Assembly: GCA_020002185.1 (NCBI GenBank)
Contig: CM034536.1
Span: 9,095,284-9,159,283, forward strand
DNA: 64,000 nt
DNA from: Paraescarpia echinospica
Taxonomy: Eukaryota; Annelida; Polychaeta; Sabellida; Siboglinidae
Direction: 5' to 3'
Shown: in pieces, positions 63,852 to 64,000 of the stretch
How the letters are laid out: the number at the start of each line of letters is the position of its first letter
How positions within the stretch are numbered: position 1 is the first letter of the stretch
Translations under genes and position numbers: made by a program
Notes under the pieces: model-generated
Seen by the model: only the letters and a program-made list of their open reading frames with translations
Told to the model about the DNA's origin: nothing
Databases searched by the model: none

Positions 63852-64000
63852 ATGGTGGCGACTAGCTACAAGTCAAACCCCGAGCAACTCGACCTGGCAG
63901 CACTCGAGAAAGTAAGTGATGGAACTTATGCATTTGAGCGCCCACTCACAGTCATAACATGCGCTCTGTCATCTAAATACGTATGTTATTCAGCGTGTCG
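63852..64000 (+). CDS. Candidate gene start, truncated by window end
   Basis: ATG (AAG at -3 to -1, good context) opens a frame reading MVATSYKSNPEQLDLAALEK, then VSDGTYAFERPLTVIT, and stays open to the last base. At 63911 there is a possible donor (GAGAAA|GTAAGT), so it could be either a 20-codon first exon or a continuous ORF. No family is recognised. It may belong to the same unit as the NADAR ORF or to a mobile element. Confidence 0.3.
   Translation, partial: MVATSYKSNPEQLDLAALEKVSDGTYAFERPLTVITCALSSKYVCYSAC

Overview
The window is 64 kb of animal nuclear DNA. It is AT-rich, with long introns, many microsatellites, several decayed non-LTR retrotransposons, two tRNA genes and one clear multi-exon gene. 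That gene is a retinoic acid receptor (RAR, nuclear receptor NR1B) on the + strand. RAR is found in chordates, echinoderms/hemichordates and lophotrochozoans but not in flies or nematodes. The diverged ligand pocket, together with CR1/L2-like elements and a NADAR-domain ORF, suggests a lophotrochozoan, most likely a mollusc. This taxonomic call is inference.

Layout. 1-12 kb: no recognised gene; two direct copies of a dispersed repeat, a 24-bp minisatellite, a 157-bp MITE with a perfect palindrome at its border, and a CpG-rich block holding one orphan candidate first coding exon on the minus strand (11445-11664). 12.5-15 kb: GA-, CATA- and GCAG-type simple repeats around a 1000-N assembly gap. 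15-19 kb: two decayed APE-type LINE fragments. 20.3-21.3 kb: two identical tRNA-Ser(AGA) genes. 21.6-25.3 kb: a nearly full-length but frameshifted LINE on the minus strand. 26-34 kb: a dispersed repeat, a 5'-truncated CR1/L2-like LINE and a CT-rich block. 34-44 kb: a possible RAR 5' noncoding exon, CA/TG microsatellites, a hairpin, and a 1.9-kb TIR element. 44.7-58.7 kb: the RAR gene. Its introns carry a dispersed repeat, a Helitron-like piece, a second CR1/L2-like LINE with a 2A-like motif, and a SINE. 60-64 kb: a minisatellite, a tRNA-derived SINE next to RTE-like endonuclease sequence, an orphan terminal exon on the minus strand, a NADAR-domain ORF broken by one TGA, and a TATA-bearing candidate gene start running off the window.

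Main result. The RAR can be assembled as ten phase-compatible coding exons (1527 nt, 508 codons plus stop). Three upstream exons (44770-47147) are not obvious from single-frame ORFs and would supply a long A/B domain. The DNA-binding domain, the coactivator clamp and helix 12 are intact. The pocket keeps the Arg and Ser carboxylate anchors but has lost the equivalents of RARgamma Lys236 and Cys237. This fits a receptor that still binds DNA and coregulators but responds weakly or not at all to retinoic acid.
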